Below are positions 48,060 through 59,466 of a DNA stretch of 64,000 nt, in pieces. Source of the stretch: Chelydra serpentina (taxonomy: Eukaryota; Chordata; Testudines; Chelydridae); contig JBAIAC010000010.1 of the NCBI GenBank assembly GCA_037349315.1, positions 35,814,001 through 35,878,000 of the forward strand, given 5' to 3'. A program made the translations under genes and the position numbers. Below the pieces are notes generated by a model. That model was not told where the DNA came from. It made no database searches and saw only the letters and a program-made list of their open reading frames with translations. How positions within the stretch are numbered: the stretch's first letter is position 1; each line of letters opens with the position of its first letter.

Positions 48060-50515
48060 CAGTATGACTGCTCAGAGCTCCACTATGAAACTGCAGAAAA
48101 ACCTGAGAGTCTCTGGATTAAATGTAGAAGTGTGAGCAACAAGGGTAATGTCATGGTGGGAGTCTGCTACAGACCACCAGACCAGGGGGATGAGGTGGAC
48201 GAGGCTTTTTTCCAGCAACTAACAGAAGTTGCTAGATCACAGGCCCTGGTTCTCATGGGTGACTTTAATCACCCCAATATCTGCTGGGAGAGCAATACAG
48301 CGGTGCACAGACAATCCAGGAAGTTTTTGGAAAGTGTAGGGGACAATTTCCTGATGCAAGTGCTGGAGGAACCAACTAGGGGAAAAGCTCTTCTTGACCT
48401 GCTGCTCACAAACAGGGAAGAAATAGTAGAGGAAGCAATAGTGGATGGGAACCTGGGAGGCAGTGACCATGAGATGGTCGAGTTCAGGATCCTGACACAA
48501 GGAAGAAAGGAGAGCAGTAGAATACAGGGCCTGGACTTCAGAAAAGCAGACTTCGACTCCCTCAGGGAACTGATGGGCAAGGTCCCCTGGGAGAATAACA
48601 TGAGGGGGAAAGGAGTTGAGGAAAGCTGGCTGTATTTTAAAGAATCCTTATTGAGGTTGCAGGAACAAACCATCCCGATGTGTAGGAAGAAAAGCAAATA
48701 TGGCAGGCGACCAGCTTGGCTTAACAGTGAAATCCTTGCTCGTCTTAAACACAAAAAAGCAGCGTACAAGAAGTGGAAGATTGGACTAATGACCAGGTAG
48801 GAGTATAAAAGTATTGCTCAGTCATGCAGGAGTGAAATTAGGAAGGCCAAATCACACTTGGAGTTGCAGCTAGCCGGAGATGTTAGGAGTAACAAGAAGG
48901 GTTTCTTCAGGTATGTTAGCAACAAGAAGAAAGTCAAGGAAAGTGTGGGCCCCTTGCTGAATGAGGGAGGGAAGCTAGTGACAGAGGATGTGGAGAAAGC
49001 TAGTGTACTCAATGCTTTTTTTGCCTCTGTCTTCACAAACAAGGTCAGCTCCCAAACTACTGCACTGGGCAGCACACTATGGGGAGAAGATGACCAACCC
49101 TCTGTGGAGAAAGAAGTGGGTCGGGACTATTTAGAAAAGCTGGACGAATACAAGTGCATGGGGCTGGATGCACTGCATCCGAGCGTGCTAAAGGAGTTGG
49201 CGGATGTGATTGCAGAGCCATTGGCCATTATCTTTGAAAACTCATGGCGATCGGGGGAGGTCGCGGATGACTGGAAAAAAGCTAATGTAGTTCCCATCTT
49301 TAAAAAAGGGAAGAAGGAGGATCCGGGGAACTACAGGCCAGTCAGTCTCACCTCAGTCCCTGGAAAAATCATGGAGCAGGTCCTCAAGGAATCAATTATG
49401 AAGCACTTAGAGGAGAGGAAAGTGATCAGGAACAGTCAGCATGGATTCACCAAGGACAAGTCATGCCTGACTAACCTAATTGCCTTCTATGATGAGATAA
49501 CTGGCTCTGTGGATGAGGGGAAAGCAGTGGACATGTTATTCCTTGACTTTAGCAAAGCTTTTGATACGGTCTCCCACAGTATTCTTGCCAGCAAGTTAAA
49601 GAAGTATGAGCTGGAAGAATGGACTATAATGTGGATAGAAAGCTGGCTAGATCTTCGGGCTCAACGGGTAGTGATCAATGGCTCCATGTCTAGTTGGCAG
49701 CTGGTATCAAGCGGAGTGCCCCAAGGGTCGGTCCTGGGGTCGGTTTTGTTCAAAATCTTCATTAACGATCTGGAGGATGGTGTGGACTGCACCCTTAGCA
49801 AGTTTGCAGATGACACTAAACTGGGAGGAGTGGTTGATACGCTGGAGGGTAGGGATAGGATACAGAGGGACCTAGACAAGTTAGAGGATTGGGCCAAAAG
49901 AAATCTGATGAGGTTCAACAAGGACAAGTGCAGAGTCCTGCAGTTAGGATGGAAGAATCCCATGCACTGCTACAGACTAGGGACCGAATGACTGGGCAGC
50001 AGTTCTGCAGAAAAGGACCTAGGGGTTACGGTGGATGAAAAGCTGAGTATGAGTCAACAGTGTGCCCTTGTTGCCAAGAAGGCTAATGGCATTTTGGGTT
50101 GTATAAGTAGGGGCATTTCCAGCAGATCGAGGGACGTGATTATTCCCCTCTATTCGGCACTGGTGAGGCCTCATTTGGAGTACTGTGTCCAGTTTTGGGC
50201 CCCACACTACAAGAAGGATGTGGATAAATTGGAAAGAGTCCAGCGGAGGGCAACAAAAATTATTAGGGGACTGGACCACATGACTTATGAGGAGAGGCTG
50301 AGGGAACTGGGATTATTTAGCCTGCAGAAGAGAAGAATGAGGGGGGATTTGATAGCTGCTTTCAACTACCTGAAAGGGGGTTCCAAAGAGGATGGATCTA
50401 GACTGTTCTCAGTGGTAGATGATGACAGAACAAGGAGTAATGGTCTCAAGTTGCAGAGGGGGAGGTTTAGGTTGGATATTAGGAAAAGCATTTCACTCAT
50501 CTCAAAACATAAATA
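48060..50515 (+). pseudogene. CR1 LINE, 5'-truncated ORF2 with two stops
   Basis: One reading frame runs through 48132-50531. It covers the end of the endonuclease domain ([36 protein letters not shown]), the linker, and the reverse transcriptase ([38 protein letters not shown]; catalytic FADDTKLGG at about 49800-49830), then the C-terminal region (RRATKIIRG). It is broken only by TAG at 48798-48800 and TGA at 49989-49991, with no frameshift. The 5' end of the endonuclease is missing, and the usual CR1 3' tail is cut off where a MIR begins. It is a fairly young copy of the LINE that also mobilises the Cry I SINEs. Confidence 0.93.
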
Positions 50516-50521
50516 CAGAGA

Positions 50522-50725
50522 CAGTGCCTAGAACACTGGCCTGGGACTTAGAAGATCTTGGTTCTGTTCTAAACACTGTCACTGGCCTGCTAGGTGATCT
50601 TGGATTTCACCTCTCTGGGCCTCAATTGCACCGCCATAAAATGGGGATAATGATAGTTAACTCCTTTGTAAAGTACTTTGAGTACTAAAGTATGGATGAA
50701 TAGGAGCTAGGTATTATTATCATGA
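50522..50725 (+). repeat. MIR-type SINE abutting CR1
   Basis: Segments GATCTTGGATTTCACCTCTC, GGGCCTCAATTGCACC, AAAATGGGGATAATGATAG and GTAAAGTACTTTGAGTACT are in MIR order. The CR1 probably inserted into or beside this older MIR. The open frame at 50419-50688 spans the junction and is not a gene. Confidence 0.75.
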
Positions 50726-52200
50726 AGCCGCCTTTGGTCCTAACACACCTGGGTGCTCCCCATCGCCTAGCATGGCTCATATTCTAATCACTTTGGTACA
50801 GTAGTCACTAGTTTAATAGCAAAGTGTTAGCATAATAGATTAGATTAGGAAAAAACTGTTTGTTTTTCTTTCCAAGAAAAAGTCAGGGTGACACGCTGGC
50901 ATTTTTGCTGTGCAGGACTCTTGTTCCTTCTTCTCTCTTTGTGTTTTGTCCCTTCTGTCCTCCTCTCAGAGTTTTGATGACTCTTGTTAAGAATTACAGA
51001 TATAAATGTTCAAAAGTGACTAGCGAATTGGGGTGACTTATTTTTAGGTGCCCAACTTGAGATCTTAAAGGGGACTGAAATGGAGAGGGCAAGTGCTGAG
51101 CATGAATTTCCAACTCTATTGAAGTTCATTCATCATTAGCTATTAGTTTTAACAATCTCAAAGAACTATTCACAAAACCAGACTATTTTAAACATACATC
51201 CCTTAACATTATTGTGCACTGTGTATATTTCACACACATTGTAGAAAAATCCATACATTTGAGACAGGAGGTGTATGTAACATAACATTCCCTTTTAGCA
51301 TATACGTTTTTGCAAACTTTGCTGAACTTTGCAAAGCTGGTTCCAGTCATTCAGTATTACTCAGTGCATGTATAATTTCTTTTAAATTGCAAACTAAGGT
51401 CAATAAAATTACCCAGAACTTGAATACCGCTTGCTGACATTTACCAATTATTTTTTACTCGAGATATTCAATAAAATACATCATGAAAATAATTAAAAAC
51501 ATGAAAACTTCGTGTATGCGGAACAAATGGTGGAGGGGCATAAATGTTGTTGAGCAGACAAAATACATGTTAGTAATTTACATTTCTCTTGATAAGGAAG
51601 GGCAGTGAGAATTTTTGGTGATGCATCACATGAGGACCAAATATAGAAGAAACATATTTATATGTTATGAATTACAAAATCCTTGAGGTATATTTCCAAG
51701 TGAGTAGTCTTTTGGGGAGACTCCATTTTTGGGTGCCCTCCTTGAGACACCTTAAAGATGCCTGATTTTCAGAGGGTGGGTGCCATTATAAACTCACTGG
51801 TTTAAAGCCCAGATATTGCAACTGACAGCACATGGGAGGATTACAGCACCAATGCAAATCAAGTTGAAGGATTAGGCCTTAACTAATATCCAGCATAATC
51901 AAAGTTGTTAAAATTCCAAATGTAATTAACTCCATAGTGCCCTCTGCCCCTCCCCCAAAATATATGTAAAATGCCTTTCTGTGAGCTAAGCTTATAGTGC
52001 CAATCTAAATTGAAGTGGTTGGATAAAATAAGTCCTTCATTCACCTACTGTTGGAAGTAACATCGTGGTCACAAATATCAATCTGATTAATCATTTATTA
52101 CAGTTTTACACCAGTTTTTCTCCATTAACTCCAGTGGGAATACTGCATATATAGTACATAGGTGAGAGAAAAATTAAGCCAAAGATATTTCCAATTTGAT
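50726..52200. other. Intergenic sequence, nothing recognised
   Basis: AT-rich DNA with no supported gene or repeat. Confidence 0.45.
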
Positions 52201-52209
52201 GGTAAAAAG

Positions 52210-53153
52210 TTGGGCTGTCAATTAATCTCAGTTAACTCACATGATTAACTCAAAAAAATTCATCACGATTAAAAAAATGAATCATAGAATACCAGGATTG
52301 GAAGGGACCTTAGGAAGTCATCTAGTCTAACCCCCTGCTCAAAGCAGGACCAATCCCCAATTTTTGCCCCAGATCCCTAAATGGCTCCCTCAAGGCTTGA
52401 ACTCATAACCCTGGGTTTAGTAGCCCAATGCTCAAACCACTGAGCTATTCCCCCCCCCCATCAATCAATCAATCATGATTAATTGCACTGCTAAACAATG
52501 GAATACCAATTGAAATGTTTTAAATATTTTGGATGTTTTTCTACATTTTCATATATGTTGTATTCTGTGTTGTAATTGAAATAAAAGTGTATATTATTTT
52601 TTATTACAAATATTTGCACTGTAAAAACGCTAAACAAAAGAAACAGTATTTTTCAATTCACCTCATACAAGTACTGTAGTGCAATCTCTTTGTCCTGAAA
52701 GTGCAATTTACAAATGTAGAATTTTTTTTGTTACATAACTGCACTCAAAAAACAAAACAATGTAAAATTTCAGAGCGATTGGCTGAACAAGAAGTAGGAC
52801 TGTCACTGAGTGGACTTGCAGGCTCTAACATTTTACTTTGTTTTATTTTTGAATTCAGGCTTATTGTACATAATTCTACATTTATAAGTTCAACTTTCAT
52901 GATAAAGAGATTGCACTACAGTACTTAGGTGAATTGCAAAATTCTCTTTCTTTTATTTTTTTACAGTGCAAATACTTGTAATAAAAAATAAGTATATAAT
53001 GAACACTGTACACTTTGTATTCTATGTTGTAAATGAAATCAATATATTTGAAAACGTCAAAAACATCCAAAAATATTTAAATAAATGGTATTCTATTATT
53101 GTTTAACAGTGTGATTAATCGCAATTAATTCTTTTAATCGCTTTACAGCCCTA
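52210..53153. mobile_element. Second fold-back hAT copy, split by a SINE
   Basis: The ends TTGGGCTGTCAATTAATCTC and TTAATCGCTTTACAGCCCTA match those of the 30869-32500 element, and a perfect 8-bp duplication GTAAAAAG lies at 52202-52209 and 53154-53161. It has the two inverted arms without the central transposase region, meeting near 52775, where a remnant GATTGGCTGAACAAG marks the end of the transposase. A Cry I SINE (52279-52459) is inserted in the left arm. Confidence 0.88.
52279..52459 (-). mobile_element. Cry I-type tRNA-derived SINE
   Basis: Minus-strand A box (ATAGCTCAGTGGTTTGAGCA), B box (GGTTATGAGTTCAAGCC), then GGGATCTGGGGCAAAAATTG, and a CR1-like 3' end finishing TTCTATGATTC. It is better preserved than the copy at 38 kb. 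It lies inside the fold-back hAT element and is therefore younger than it. Confidence 0.88.
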
Positions 53154-53161
53154 GTAAAAAG

Positions 53162-53900
53162 CAAATTTCACCGCCAAAGAACTGTTTTTAAGGCATTTTG
53201 AGGCAATTTGGTTCAGATAAGATTTGGATAAGTATCTAAACTAAACTTTTTGAGGTCCACTCAGCATGAATTCACCTTGTTTTTTTTCAAGACTCCATGT
53301 GTGCAACTGCTGTTTCTATGTGTTATTCTTTAATGTGAAAAAATTGAGCTCCTAAAGATGGCTGATACGAATAGAAAGGAGCACTAAGTGCTGATGACCA
53401 CAGGCACCTGACCCAGCAAATATTACATGCGACTTTCAAGGATATGCACACTTTCCTTTTATTTGAAAGAAAGGCTGCACTGCCACAGAAGGTAAAACTT
53501 GAAGTAAACTTCAGCTTTTATTTTCTTTTTCCGAGCTCAAATTGCTAGGTCTCTTTCATTGCACTTTGCTTCCTTGTCGTTTTTTCCTTCAGTTTAATTT
53601 TTTTGCCAGAACTTCAGTCTTTATGCTGCTGGCCCAGCTCCAGCCCACGTTCAAGGCACTTCTAATACTGTGAGAACAGTAGGTGCAGTAGGAAGTTAGT
53701 AGGTGTTTTACTGATGGAGGAGGAAGGGAAATTGTTGCAGCATGGTGTTAACTGCTGGGTTGAGTTGATTATTTGTTTGCTTAACTGATGTCAAGGACTT
53801 TTCAGAAAGGTTTTGTTGTGGGTTTTTTTAAATATATATAATTGAATTAAATAAGTACGTATAACTTAATAGCCCCTCTGAGAGAGAGAGAGAGAGAGAG
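53162..53900. other. Intergenic sequence; short (GA)n tract
   Basis: No gene. A GA dinucleotide repeat lies at 53880-53902. The rest is unassigned AT-rich DNA. Confidence 0.45.
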
Positions 53901-53904
53901 AGCG

Positions 53905-54100
53905 CGCTGCCTGTAGGTAAAGCACAGAACTCAGCATGAGGACACTTGGGTTCTCTTCCCAGCTGTACCATAGAGTCATTGCGTCACTGTCATAAGGTAA
54001 ATCACATACCATCTGTACCTCAGTTTCCCCTGAAAAGAGGGGAAAATGAGACTTCATGGGTGCCATGAAGCTTAACATAGGTTTGTAAAAAGCTTTTTTG
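53905..54100 (+). repeat. MIR-type SINE fragment
   Basis: GTAGGTAAAGCACAGAACTC, ACACTTGGGTTCTCTTCCCA, GTACCTCAGTTTCCCC and a GGGGAAAATGAGA tail follow MIR order. Borders are approximate. Confidence 0.65.
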
Positions 54101-55305
54101 GGGCAGGGTGGATGGCTATGTTGAATTACATCATATTAACTAATAAATAATAAAAAGTGCGTGTTCTTTTTTACAGCCATACTTTCTCAAGGATGGATTA
54201 CTTATTTTGCTGGGGATATTTTTTTTGTCTCTTTTTATGTCTTTCCACTTGGAACTTTGCCAAACTCCGCTGCTGAGTGGGTGTCAATACCTCAGTTCAT
54301 CTTTTAATGGCAAGGGGGAGAAGTGAGCCTAGTTGTGCTTTTTTATATATTTTTTTTCTGGAGTACTTGCATGTTTGTCTTGGTTTTGCTTCCCCGTTTC
54401 TTCCTTTTCTCTGCTGTTTCTTTTTCTCTCTCTGAATTGTTATTTCCCTTCCTCCTACTCCCCTTCCCAGGATCCAGGCATGCCTGTCTGACTGACCTTA
54501 TTCACAGGAGGTGGACCTTTGCTTTTGAGAGCAAAAGCTTGACACTCAAGGAGGTAGAAACCCCACAGAGAACTGGCCCGCCAGGCATATTGTCTTAAGG
54601 ATTTGTTGCCAATTTTTACTTCCAGATTTTGGAAGAAATTGAGCAACTGTGCTCCACTGCCTCACCTCTGTGACTCACTAGATATGAAGGCCCAAAGAGA
54701 TAAGATGGGTGCACTCTTTCCCCCCCATCTTTTAAAATATGTGAAGGGAACAAATTTGAAAAGTCAAAGAGGTGTTTCTATGGGAGTGCATTCTGTCCTG
54801 TTTCCAATCCCACAAAATTGGACTGTTGGAAATGCAGACAAGATAGGAGCTGGGACCAGGAACATTTGAATAGGGTGGGATCTGCAAAAGCATTGGCCCA
54901 AAGCCTACAGATTCCCCTTATTCAGCAGTTTAGAATTAAAAGTAATTCTTATGTTTCTATTGTGATTATTTTTCTAATTATAAGCTGTTAAGTCAACCAG
55001 AAGATTCATTTCTGAAAGCAGATATAAGAAAATAGCCCAGGTGATGACTTTGATGCCATCTGGACACCAGTGAAATGAATGCTTCCTGTGAGCACTACTG
55101 GCTCACATTTTCACCCTCACCGTTTTGCTTTATTAACTGCAATCCCTTCAGTCCTCCTCCTTTTTTCTGAACAGCATGACATCCTGTCTACTCCAAAGCT
55201 GCAGTGTCGTGAGACAGGCACTTCTTATTATGTTGCATGGTGCCTGGTTAACTTATTAGTCCATCCCAGTGGTTCTTAATCATTTCCATATTGGGATCCC
55301 CCTCT
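54101..55305. other. Intergenic sequence, nothing recognised
   Basis: No supported gene. T-rich stretches produce the 91-aa frame at 54323-54598, which is hydrophobic only because of T-rich codons and has no start context or homology I recognise. Confidence 0.4.
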
Positions 55306-55309
55306 GTTA

Positions 55310-55785
55310 TGTTAAGGGAAGTTAGCATATGTGACTCCATTTTGTTAAACAACTCCATCTTAAGTGTCCTGTCCGCCATTAGCTAGAAGCCAGCACATCA
55401 CATACTAAGAAAGGGAGGGTGCCTCCAGGGGGGACATCTGGGCTCAGCCTGAGATAAGGGGAACAACAGACACAAGAACTAGCTGCATGCCTAAGAAGTT
55501 GCAACAAGCAGCCTGCGCAGGGCAGGGGGCTATAGGGATTGGTAAAAAATAGGAAGAAGGCCTGTTTATTGGTTAGGGCTTCCGATTCACGCACATAGCA
55601 TGCCTTGCCAAAACTATATAGGCTCTGTATAACCTGTAATCGGGGTCCCTCTGGTTAGCAGAAGAGGTACCATGCTCGAGCGCAATAAACCTGTTATCTT
55701 TAAAATACTCTGCAGTTTAAATCTTTTTTGGGTGCCTCAGCCTAAAAATAAACTGTACGTGTCCTAACAGAAATAATTCGTAACA
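55310..55785 (+). mobile_element. Solo LTR (476 bp) with 4-bp TSD
   Basis: Starts TGTTAAGGGAAG and ends TTCGTAACA, flanked by GTTA at 55306-55309 and 55786-55789. It contains a TATA-like ACTATATAGG near 55612 and AATAAA at 55684-55689, so U3-R-U5 order is readable. No internal retroviral sequence is attached, so it probably arose by LTR-LTR recombination. Its sequence is unlike the LTRs at 22.9/29.7 kb. Confidence 0.75.
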
Positions 55786-55789
55786 GTTA

Positions 55790-56313
55790 CCTTTTCCATA
55801 CCAGAATGCCCCTCCCTTAGCCAGTTCTCGCCAGGAGTCCCTTCCCATGGAGCAACATGAGAAGGACAGAGTGATTGGATTTGCAACCCCTTATCTGTTT
55901 GCAATCCCTCTGGGTGTTGTGAACTGCTGCTCTATATCCTTCTGCAGATTGGGACCCTATCAGTCATGTCCAAGATGCAGCCTTTATGATAAGGGCTCCC
56001 AAATAAAGACAAGCTCTCTTATTCAAGATGATCTTGTGGACTGTCCTCTCTCCATTCACAATAGTACAGACATCTCCCCTCCAGTTTGTGATTGTGTAAC
56101 ATTAATGTGGCAATTACATTAATTGCATCCATGGAAAAGTAATATAAGGTAAGTACTTAATGTATTTTGGTTCCATTTAACATGGTGCTTGGGTCTTAAG
56201 AGTTAAATGCACTGTCTGCCTTTGCTCTTCATTTCGTCTTCCCCCTCACATATGTCCTGTTTTTCTCCTCTGGAAATAAGGGGAAGGAGCCAACACTATG
56301 TGACCTGCCAGCC
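55790..56313. other. Intergenic sequence, nothing recognised
   Basis: No supported gene or repeat was seen. Confidence 0.4.
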
Positions 56314-56321
56314 CTCTGTGG

Positions 56322-57287
56322 CAGGGCCGTCCTTAGGAATTACGGGGCCCTAGACTGTAGTATTAAACTGCTCCACTGAAGGTGGTCCCCAGCCGGCACC
56401 GCTGACCCCAGTGTGTCGAGGTGGCACAGCCACCCCTCCCCCCCACCTCTGGACCCCCAGAACTCACCCCATTGCTGACACACACACAGCTTCGTATACA
56501 GCAGATGCTATGGCAGAGGCTCAAGGCAGGCTTCACGCTGTCACATGGGGGCTGCATCTTGCCAGGGCTCACGTCCCTCCTGCAGCCCCTCGCCACTCCT
56601 AGCTCACCATGAGCATTTTGACAGGCAGTACCAAGCAGTAATTAACAACAACAGTAATACGTGTGTGTGTGTGTGTGCGTGACAGTGTGTGTGTCAGAGA
56701 GAGCCAGTGTGAGAGAGCCAGAGAGCCAGTGTATGTGTGTGTGTGTGTGTGTGACTGTGTGTTGGGGAGTGTGAGACTCTGTGTGTGTGACAATCTGTAT
56801 TGGAGGACTGTGACTTGTGAGAGGCAGAGCGTATGTGGGAGCAAGTCTGTGTGGGAGAGACAGTGTGTGTGTTAGGGAAGTGTGAGAGACAGTGAGCGCA
56901 CTGTCACTTTAAGTCCCCCCCTCTTTTACTCCGCCTCCCCCCCGACTCAGGTGGAAGTTTCACTCCTCCTGTCCTGGCCCCGGCCTGGCCCCCGCCGGAG
57001 ACCCTCAGGCAGGCAGGGTCCAGGGAGGGACTCCACTCCGGGTGGCGGTGGGCAGGGCCGCCGTGCCGCTCTGGGCTCCCTGGGGCTGGGGCGGCAGAGC
57101 CGGAGACTGGAGCCCTCAGCTGGCCAGCTGAGGCGGGAAGGAGGGAGGGGGAGGGAGAGGGCGGGGGCGGGGCCCAGTGCGGGGGAGGGGCTGGAGAAGA
57201 GAGGATTCTAACCACGGCCAGCGAGGGGATGGGTGCCCCAAATTTTCCGCTGCCCTACGCAGCCGCATATGCCTAGGGACGGCCCTG
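56322..57287. mobile_element. hAT element with perfect 8-bp TSD
   Basis: Ends CAGGGCCGTCCTTAGG and CCTAGGGACGGCCCTG are inverted repeats with one mismatch, and CTCTGTGG flanks both sides (56314-56321 and 57288-57295). It is 966 bp and carries a (TG)n-rich stretch at about 56660-56880 and a GC-rich right half. No transposase. Open frames of 63-109 aa in it are incidental. Confidence 0.93.
56660..56880 (+). repeat. (TG)n/(GTGAGA)n microsatellite inside hAT element
   Basis: Runs of TG (56661-56678, 56731-56752 and others) alternate with GAGAGCCAGTGT-type units. This is the source of the Cys/Val-rich pseudo-proteins in several frames. Confidence 0.9.
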
Positions 57288-57295
57288 CTCTGTGG

Positions 57296-58715
57296 ACCAC
57301 CAGCAAGTGCTGTGTGGACATTCTGGTTTATGACATCCTCTTCCTATGATCTTCTTGGCTGTAGAGTTTGGGCATGAACTGCCAGTGTTTCCTCTCTTTG
57401 TTTGTGTTCATTGACTACAGCCAGTCCTTTTCCAGTTCCTTCCTATAGTAGGATATCAATTAACACCAATATTATTGATGTCTCACTTTTTCAGCCACTA
57501 CTGTATGAGTAGATTCTCTCAACTGCTGAGTAATGGATTTGCTTATTCTCTGCTTGTTACTGATGACTTGGCAAAAAGCCCTTTGTACCTGGCTGAGTGC
57601 CAAGCCACTGATCTCAAGACAAATGAGTAGTTCCCATTCTCACTTAGTGGAAGCATTTCCCAAGACCTGACAGAGAAATGCTCATAGTTCAAATATGAGC
57701 AATGAATATAGTCTTGCAATTTATTGGATTGAGGCATGAAAAACCCTGAAAAATAGTAATGCCAAACAAATCTTGAGAGGGGTCACTTTATACAACTGTC
57801 AACTGTTTTTGTCTTCTCATTATGCCTCTCCAATTGTCACTTTTAGATACATCTTTATCTCACCTCAATATTTAGATCCACTTAAAAATCTTTGTGAGCC
57901 ATTTCAGTTCTCTCTTATCTCCACTCCACTGACCTGTGCCCTATCTCATCTCCAAAATTAGAAGTTTCTGAGAACCAGAGACAAGGAAATTGTTTTTTGT
58001 TCATCTTTGCAAAACAGTCAGTTTTTCCTTTGTATAACCTTGTCTATTTTTATTCAGCAGTAACAAATTCACCAACATGGAGAGCCCAATGCTTTTATGA
58101 TGTCCTTGTGTCATTTAGACATTCCCTCTGTGTGCCACAAAGTGCAGTAGGGGAGAAATGGCCAATGGCAGTGGTGACTTTCCCCAGTGCCCCATTCTAA
58201 ATCCAAACAGCATCGTTTCTGAAGGTGAGTCACATTCATATCCTTGATCATCTTGTTATTAAGATAAAATTGTAGACAACACACTATCAGAAGTACGGTA
58301 ACAAATATTGGCCCTAGCCCCGAGGTCCTTACTATGTTTTTACTCAGCCCTTATTCAAGTAGACTCTTACTCAGCATGAGTTTTGCCAGAGTAAAGATTA
58401 AGCAAGGTCTCCAGGATTTGGCCCAAAGAGAATAAAAAAATAGCAGCACAGATAAGTGGTTTGGAAGGTCTGACAATAGAGGAATGATTAAGAGAACATA
58501 ACTTATATACCATAAAGAAACAGATGGAAAGGGCCAATAACATATAAGAAAATGATATACAGGAGGGAGGGAGGCTCATTCAATGTTGACTAAGGACATA
58601 TTACAAGATAGAATAGTCTTAAGATGGAGAAGTTCAAGTTTAGGTTAAAAATAAGAACAAACTTCCTAATGAAAGGAGGAATTCATCTATCTGAAGTACC
58701 AATATGGTCCCCATT
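57296..58715. other. Intergenic sequence, nothing recognised
   Basis: No supported gene or complete repeat was seen. Confidence 0.4.
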
Positions 58716-58860
58716 ATTGTATTATCTGAGCATCTCAACTCTTTTCTGGATTTTCCCTCACAACTCCCTTGTGAGGTAGGAAAGTGCTGTTATCCCCATT
58801 TTACAGATGGGGACTGAGGCACAGAGAGACTAAGGCTAGGTCTACACTACCCCCCCCTAT

Positions 58861-58924
58861 CGAACTAAGGTACGCAACTTCAGCTACGTGAATAACGTAG
58901 CTGAAGTCGAAGTACCTTAGTTCG
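58861..58924. repeat. Two-stage hairpin (13 + 13 bp stems)
   Basis: The outer stem CGAACTAAGGTAC pairs with GTACCTTAGTTCG. After a 3/4-base internal loop, the inner stem ACTTCAGCTACGT pairs with ACGTAGCTGAAGT around the loop GAATA. All 26 base pairs are perfect. Confidence 0.95.
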
Positions 58925-59035
58925 AATGAAAAAGCACTTACCCGGGATCCACACGCGGCGCGCAGGCTCCCCCGTCGACTCCGCCTACTCCGTTCGTCGA
59001 GCTGGAGTACCAGCGTTGACGACGGAGCACTTCCT

Positions 59036-59078
59036 GGTTCGATTTATCGCGTCTTGACAAGACGCGATAAATCGAACC
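59036..59078. repeat. Perfect 20-bp stem hairpin with 3-base loop
   Basis: GGTTCGATTTATCGCGTCTT (59036-59055) and its exact reverse complement (59059-59078) are separated by GAC. This near-perfect palindrome is part of the MITE, not a terminator. Confidence 0.95.
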
Positions 59079-59211
59079 CAGAACATCGATCGCGCGCCTC
59101 CGACGGGACGCGTAAGTATAGACCTACCCTAAGGGTGTAGCTGTACTTTGAGCTGTGGGAGTAATTCCTAGTTTGAGGAGATACACCCATGCTAGCAGTG
59201 ATCGAACTAGC

Positions 59212-59466
59212 CAGTAGCGTAGCCAGGGGGAGGAGCAGGGGGAGTGGCTGCTCCCCCACTGAGCAGAAGCGGCGCCTTTTTTGTGCTCCGATGCCTTTTG
59301 CGCCTACGCTGCAGACAGCGCGGAGCATTTTTTTTTGCTCCCGGTGCCTTTTTTTGCTCCCGACGCCTTTTGCTCCTATGCTGCAGCCAGAGTGGAGCAT
59401 TTTTTTTGCTCCCGGCGCCTTTTTTTGCTCCGCTCCCCCCGTGCTCTAAACCTGGCTACGCCACTG
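59212..59466. mobile_element. 255-bp hAT MITE with internal tandem units
   Basis: Ends CAGTAGCGTAGCCAGG and CCTGGCTACGCCACTG are inverted repeats with one mismatch. Flanks GAACTAGC (59204-59211) and GAGCTAGC (59467-59474) are an 8-bp duplication with one mismatch. The inside has repeated units of the form GAGCATTTTTTT...GCTCCCGG...GCCTTTT. Open frames of 66-118 aa across it are incidental. Confidence 0.88.

Larger units (their letters stand above)
58836..59128. mobile_element. Hairpin-bearing MITE
   Basis: Ends CTAGGTCTACACTAC and GTAAGTATAGACCTACC form inverted termini, flanked by CTAAGG at 58830-58835 and 59129-59134. Inside are two strong hairpins (58861-58924 and 59036-59078). The interior is CpG-rich and has no coding potential. 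The family appears common in turtles; I cannot assign the superfamily. Confidence 0.65.

Noticed and set aside
56663..56875. Cys/Val-rich 70-aa protein
   Set aside because: It is translated from a (TG)n microsatellite inside a hAT element.
59036..59078. Perfect hairpin as a transcription terminator or regulatory RNA
   Set aside because: It belongs to a MITE in intergenic DNA of a vertebrate. No adjacent transcription unit was seen, so only the repeat annotation is supported.
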